Below, in pieces: positions 4,565 to 6,491 of a stretch of DNA of 6,491 bases. The notes under the pieces are model-generated. The model was not told the DNA's origin, searched no databases, and saw only the letters and a program-made list of their open reading frames with translations. The translations under genes and the position numbers were made by a program. The stretch spans positions 1-6,491 of the forward strand of contig CAAFHY010000238.1 of NCBI GenBank assembly GCA_900762805.1, written 5' to 3'. Every line of letters starts with the position of its first letter. Positions within the stretch are counted from its first letter, which is position 1. Origin of the DNA: Oscillospiraceae bacterium. GTDB taxonomy: Bacteria > Bacillota > Clostridia > Oscillospirales > Ruminococcaceae.

Positions 4565-5860
4565 ATGAAAAACAAGATCGGGCGGCTTATGACACGCCGC
4601 ACCATTTCCAATATCATCGTTGCGCTGTGCGCCGTGCTGTTTTATGTGCTGCTCAACAATGTGCCGTCCATCCGTGCCTTTTTTGTGCGCATCTACGATA
4701 TCATGGCGCCCTTTATCTGGGGCGTCGTGCTGGCCTATCTGCTCAACCCCATCGTGCGGCTGCTGGAGGAGCGTGTCTTCCGCTTCAAAAACCGCCGTGT
4801 GGCTCATGTGCTGGCTGTCATTTTTTCGATGCTGCTGGTGCTGCTGGTGTTCGGCCTCATCATCGGCTTTCTCGTGCCGGAGCTGGCCAACAGCATCGCC
4901 GAGCTGATCGGCAATTTAGAGGGCTACTTCAACACCGCCAAAAAGTGGCTGCAGGATCTCTGCGCCCACTATCCGTTCCTTGATTTCGATGTCAACGAGC
5001 TGATCGGCACATGGAACAGCATTTTCACCAAGCTGGTGACGCTGCTGGGCGATAATCTTTCCAACATCGTCAACTATTCGTACAAGTTCGGCACCGGGCT
5101 GTTCAACGTGTTCATCGTTGTGGTGATGGCTATCTATATCCAGCTTGACCGCGATAACATGGTCACCGGCCTGCGCCGCGTTGAAAAGGCGCTGCTGCCT
5201 GACAGACACATCGCCTCCTTTGACTCCTTCTGTCAGTACTGCCACCGCGTCATCCTGAATTTCTACGGCATGAACCTGCTCGACGCCGTTATCATCGGCG
5301 TAGCCAACTTCATACTCATGACCATTTTCGGGATGCAGTATGTGCTGCTCATTTCGCTGGTGGTGGGCGTTACCAACTTTATTCCGTCGGTCGGCCCCAT
5401 CATCGGCGCCATTCCGTCAGCGCTGCTGCTGGTCATCGTCAATCCGTGGCACGCGCTGTTCTTCCTCATCTTTACCATTGTGCTTCAGACGCTGGACGCC
5501 TATGTCATCAAGCCGCTGCTCTTTAAGGACGGTACCGGCCTCAGCTCGCTGGAGGTGCTGCTGTCGATCGTGGTGTTCGGCAAGATCGCCGGCATTTTCG
5601 GGATGCTGATCGGCGTGCCGATGTTCTCGATCCTGTCGATGCTGGGCGACCGCTTCATCGAGCGCCGCCTGCAAAAGAAAAAGCAGGCCGCCGGAGAGGC
5701 AGCCAAAGAGAGCGACGAGGCCGCCGGGACTGCCGGGGCGATTTCGGCTGCCGATGTGCCGGAGGGCGGGCAGGAGAGGCCTGCCGCGCCGTCCGCCGGC
5801 GGAGAAAAGAGGGAATCGCCCGTTCCTGATCGGGCCGGCCGGCTTGCCGGGGACGGCTGA
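4565..5860 (+). CDS. AI-2E family transporter (PerM/TqsA/YtvI type membrane permease)
   Basis: The 431-residue polytopic membrane protein belongs to the AI-2E family (formerly UPF0118), whose members export small molecules such as autoinducer-2 or act as ion antiporters; the substrate here is unknown. The family layout is clear: membrane segments at about 17-31, 45-63 and 79-105, a soluble middle domain (about 106-176), a helix at 177-194, then a hydrophobic block 229-361. The signature VTNFIPSVGPIIGAIPSALL (269-288) and DAYVIKPLLF (311-320) are typical of the family. Residues from about 367 form a basic then Ala/Gly/Glu-rich, probably disordered cytoplasmic tail, longer than usual. ATG at 4565 has GGAGGT eight bases upstream and a perfect promoter. 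The gene is co-directional with ribU but independently transcribed. It converges on the next gene across a shared terminator region. Confidence 0.93.
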   Translation: MKNKIGRLMTRRTISNIIVALCAVLFYVLLNNVPSIRAFFVRIYDIMAPFIWGVVLAYLLNPIVRLLEERVFRFKNRRVAHVLAVIFSMLLVLLVFGLIIGFLVPELANSIAELIGNLEGYFNTAKKWLQDLCAHYPFLDFDVNELIGTWNSIFTKLVTLLGDNLSNIVNYSYKFGTGLFNVFIVVVMAIYIQLDRDNMVTGLRRVEKALLPDRHIASFDSFCQYCHRVILNFYGMNLLDAVIIGVANFILMTIFGMQYVLLISLVVGVTNFIPSVGPIIGAIPSALLLVIVNPWHALFFLIFTIVLQTLDAYVIKPLLFKDGTGLSSLEVLLSIVVFGKIAGIFGMLIGVPMFSILSMLGDRFIERRLQKKKQAAGEAAKESDEAAGTAGAISAADVPEGGQERPAAPSAGGEKRESPVPDRAGRLAGDG

Positions 5861-5871
5861 TCCCCCCGGCA
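5845..5871 (+). repeat. GC hairpin enclosing the permease stop codon
   Basis: TGCCGGGG (5845-5852) pairs with CCCCGGCA (5864-5871) around an 11-base loop that contains the TGA stop (5858-5860). No T-run follows, so it is not an intrinsic terminator by itself. It may protect the 3' end or simply reflect GC-rich sequence. Confidence 0.35.
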
Positions 5872-5896
5872 GAGCAGGCCGCCCCAAGGCTCACTG

Positions 5897-5940
5897 AAAA
5901 AACAGACCCTCCGTATGCTTGAGTATACGGAGGGTCTGTT
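5897..5940 (-). terminator. Long hairpin terminator for the convergent minus-strand gene
   Basis: AACAGACCCTCCGTAT (5901-5916) is a perfect 16-bp match to the reverse complement at 5925-5940. One more C-G and one G-T pair extend it to a TTGA loop. On the minus strand the stem is followed by a run of T (complement of A at 5897-5902), making a strong intrinsic terminator 44 bases beyond the membrane-protein gene. On the plus strand only GTTACTAT follows, so it would end the permease transcript less efficiently, though the stem may still act bidirectionally. Confidence 0.9.
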
Positions 5941-5984
5941 ACTATCCGCTTCAGCGGGGCGGCCGCGGTATGGCACGCTGTTTT

Positions 5985-6488
5985 TCAGCGCCGTGCAGCG
6001 TCAGGTACAAGACGCGGGTCGTTCCGCAGAGCAAACAGCACGATGGGGCGGGACAGCCCCAGCGTAAAGACATTGAGCACCGTCAGCAGGTCGCCGCAGC
6101 GGCAGCCGGTCTGCTGAATGATGCGGTAGGCCAGCCAGATATCCAGAACAAAGCAGACGAGCATTGCCGTCAGCAACAGCAGCAGGAGCAGACCGCTGCC
6201 GGCCGTTCCGGGGTCGGGGCCGAGGAACAGCAGGGCGATCAGCACCGCGCACAGCCCCTGAAGGCAGGCCAGCACCGCGCCGCCCGCCGGGCTGCCGGCG
6301 ATTTTCCCCAAAAGACGCTTGCCGTAAAAGGGCACCCATGCCGCCCCCGCGCCGGCCGCACCGTTCCGCTTGAGAACGGCGCAGAGGAACAGGGCCTCAA
6401 AGATGTAGCTGACAAGAAAATAGAAAACAAATGCCGCCAGAACGAGGATGGCCACGATGGAAAAGGTCAGAAAGGCTGCCGACATCAT
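5985..6488 (-). CDS. Small polytopic membrane protein of unknown function, 5' end at window edge
   Basis: The frame encodes 167 residues dominated by four hydrophobic segments, at about 8-36, 69-90, 98-123 and 133-153, with a basic cytoplasmic-looking C-terminus. The first loop has AWVPFYGKRLLGKIAG (50-65). This resembles the W-(I/V)-P-(F/I)-Y motif after the first helix in several uncharacterised Firmicutes membrane proteins, in which a Gly/Ala-rich turn precedes a membrane-dipping helix. I cannot name the family with confidence. Two ATG codons (6486-6488 and 6483-6485) are possible starts, with only GGG visible before them, so the ribosome binding site and perhaps more coding sequence lie outside the window. 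The gene converges on the AI-2E permease and has its own strong terminator (5897-5940). No catalytic motif is seen. Confidence 0.7.
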   Translation of the reverse strand: MMSAAFLTFSIVAILVLAAFVFYFLVSYIFEALFLCAVLKRNGAAGAGAAWVPFYGKRLLGKIAGSPAGGAVLACLQGLCAVLIALLFLGPDPGTAGSGLLLLLLLTAMLVCFVLDIWLAYRIIQQTGCRCGDLLTVLNVFTLGLSRPIVLFALRNDPRLVPDAARR

Positions 6489-6491
6489 CCC

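Noticed and set aside
5417..5976. Minus-strand frames opposite the end of the permease gene
   Set aside because: Low-complexity shadows of the permease tail, with no ribosome binding site. One runs through the terminator hairpin, which a real gene is unlikely to do.

Overview
The window looks like chromosomal DNA from a GC-rich, gut-type Clostridia (Oscillospiraceae/Ruminococcaceae-like Firmicute). The grounds are strong AGGAGG-type ribosome binding sites, TTGACA/TATAAT promoters, an FMN riboswitch controlling an ECF riboflavin S-component (RibU), a Firmicutes-style AI-2E family permease, and a DUF4037/TPR gene pair. No rRNA, tRNA or CRISPR array is visible. The assignment is inferred from gene content; no taxonomic marker gene is present.

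Layout. Positions 1 to about 1330 form an AT-richer tract (hand count: 23 of 60 bases G/C at 661-720, against 46 of 60 at 2101-2160). It holds an inverted repeat (134-172), the decayed C-terminal end of a tyrosine recombinase (180-419, minus) and a DUF2268-like zinc metallopeptidase (540-1298, minus). The peptidase frame continues past two amber codons and a TGA into the recombinase frame without a shift. This tract reads as an eroded, horizontally acquired patch. From about 1500 on, the DNA is GC-rich. There, a two-gene minus-strand operon encodes a TPR protein (2470-3306) and, overlapping it by 14 bases, a DUF4037 nucleotidyltransferase-like protein (1554-2483). A gene-poor stretch of about 0.3 kb follows.

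On the plus strand, a promoter (3691-3718), an FMN riboswitch (3729-3840) and an intrinsic terminator (3871-3898) precede ribU (3913-4488). This is a standard FMN-controlled attenuation unit for vitamin B2 uptake. One base after the ribU stop begins a perfect-consensus promoter for an AI-2E family membrane transporter (4565-5860). A long hairpin terminator (5897-5940) separates it from a convergent minus-strand gene for a small four-helix membrane protein (5985-6488), whose 5' end lies at the window edge.

Most of the window is ordinary. The parts worth a second look are the amber-interrupted peptidase tail fused in frame to the recombinase remnant, the DUF4037/TPR pair of unknown role, and the RNA structures at the starts of ribU and the permease gene. 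I see no clear new defence or mobile system.
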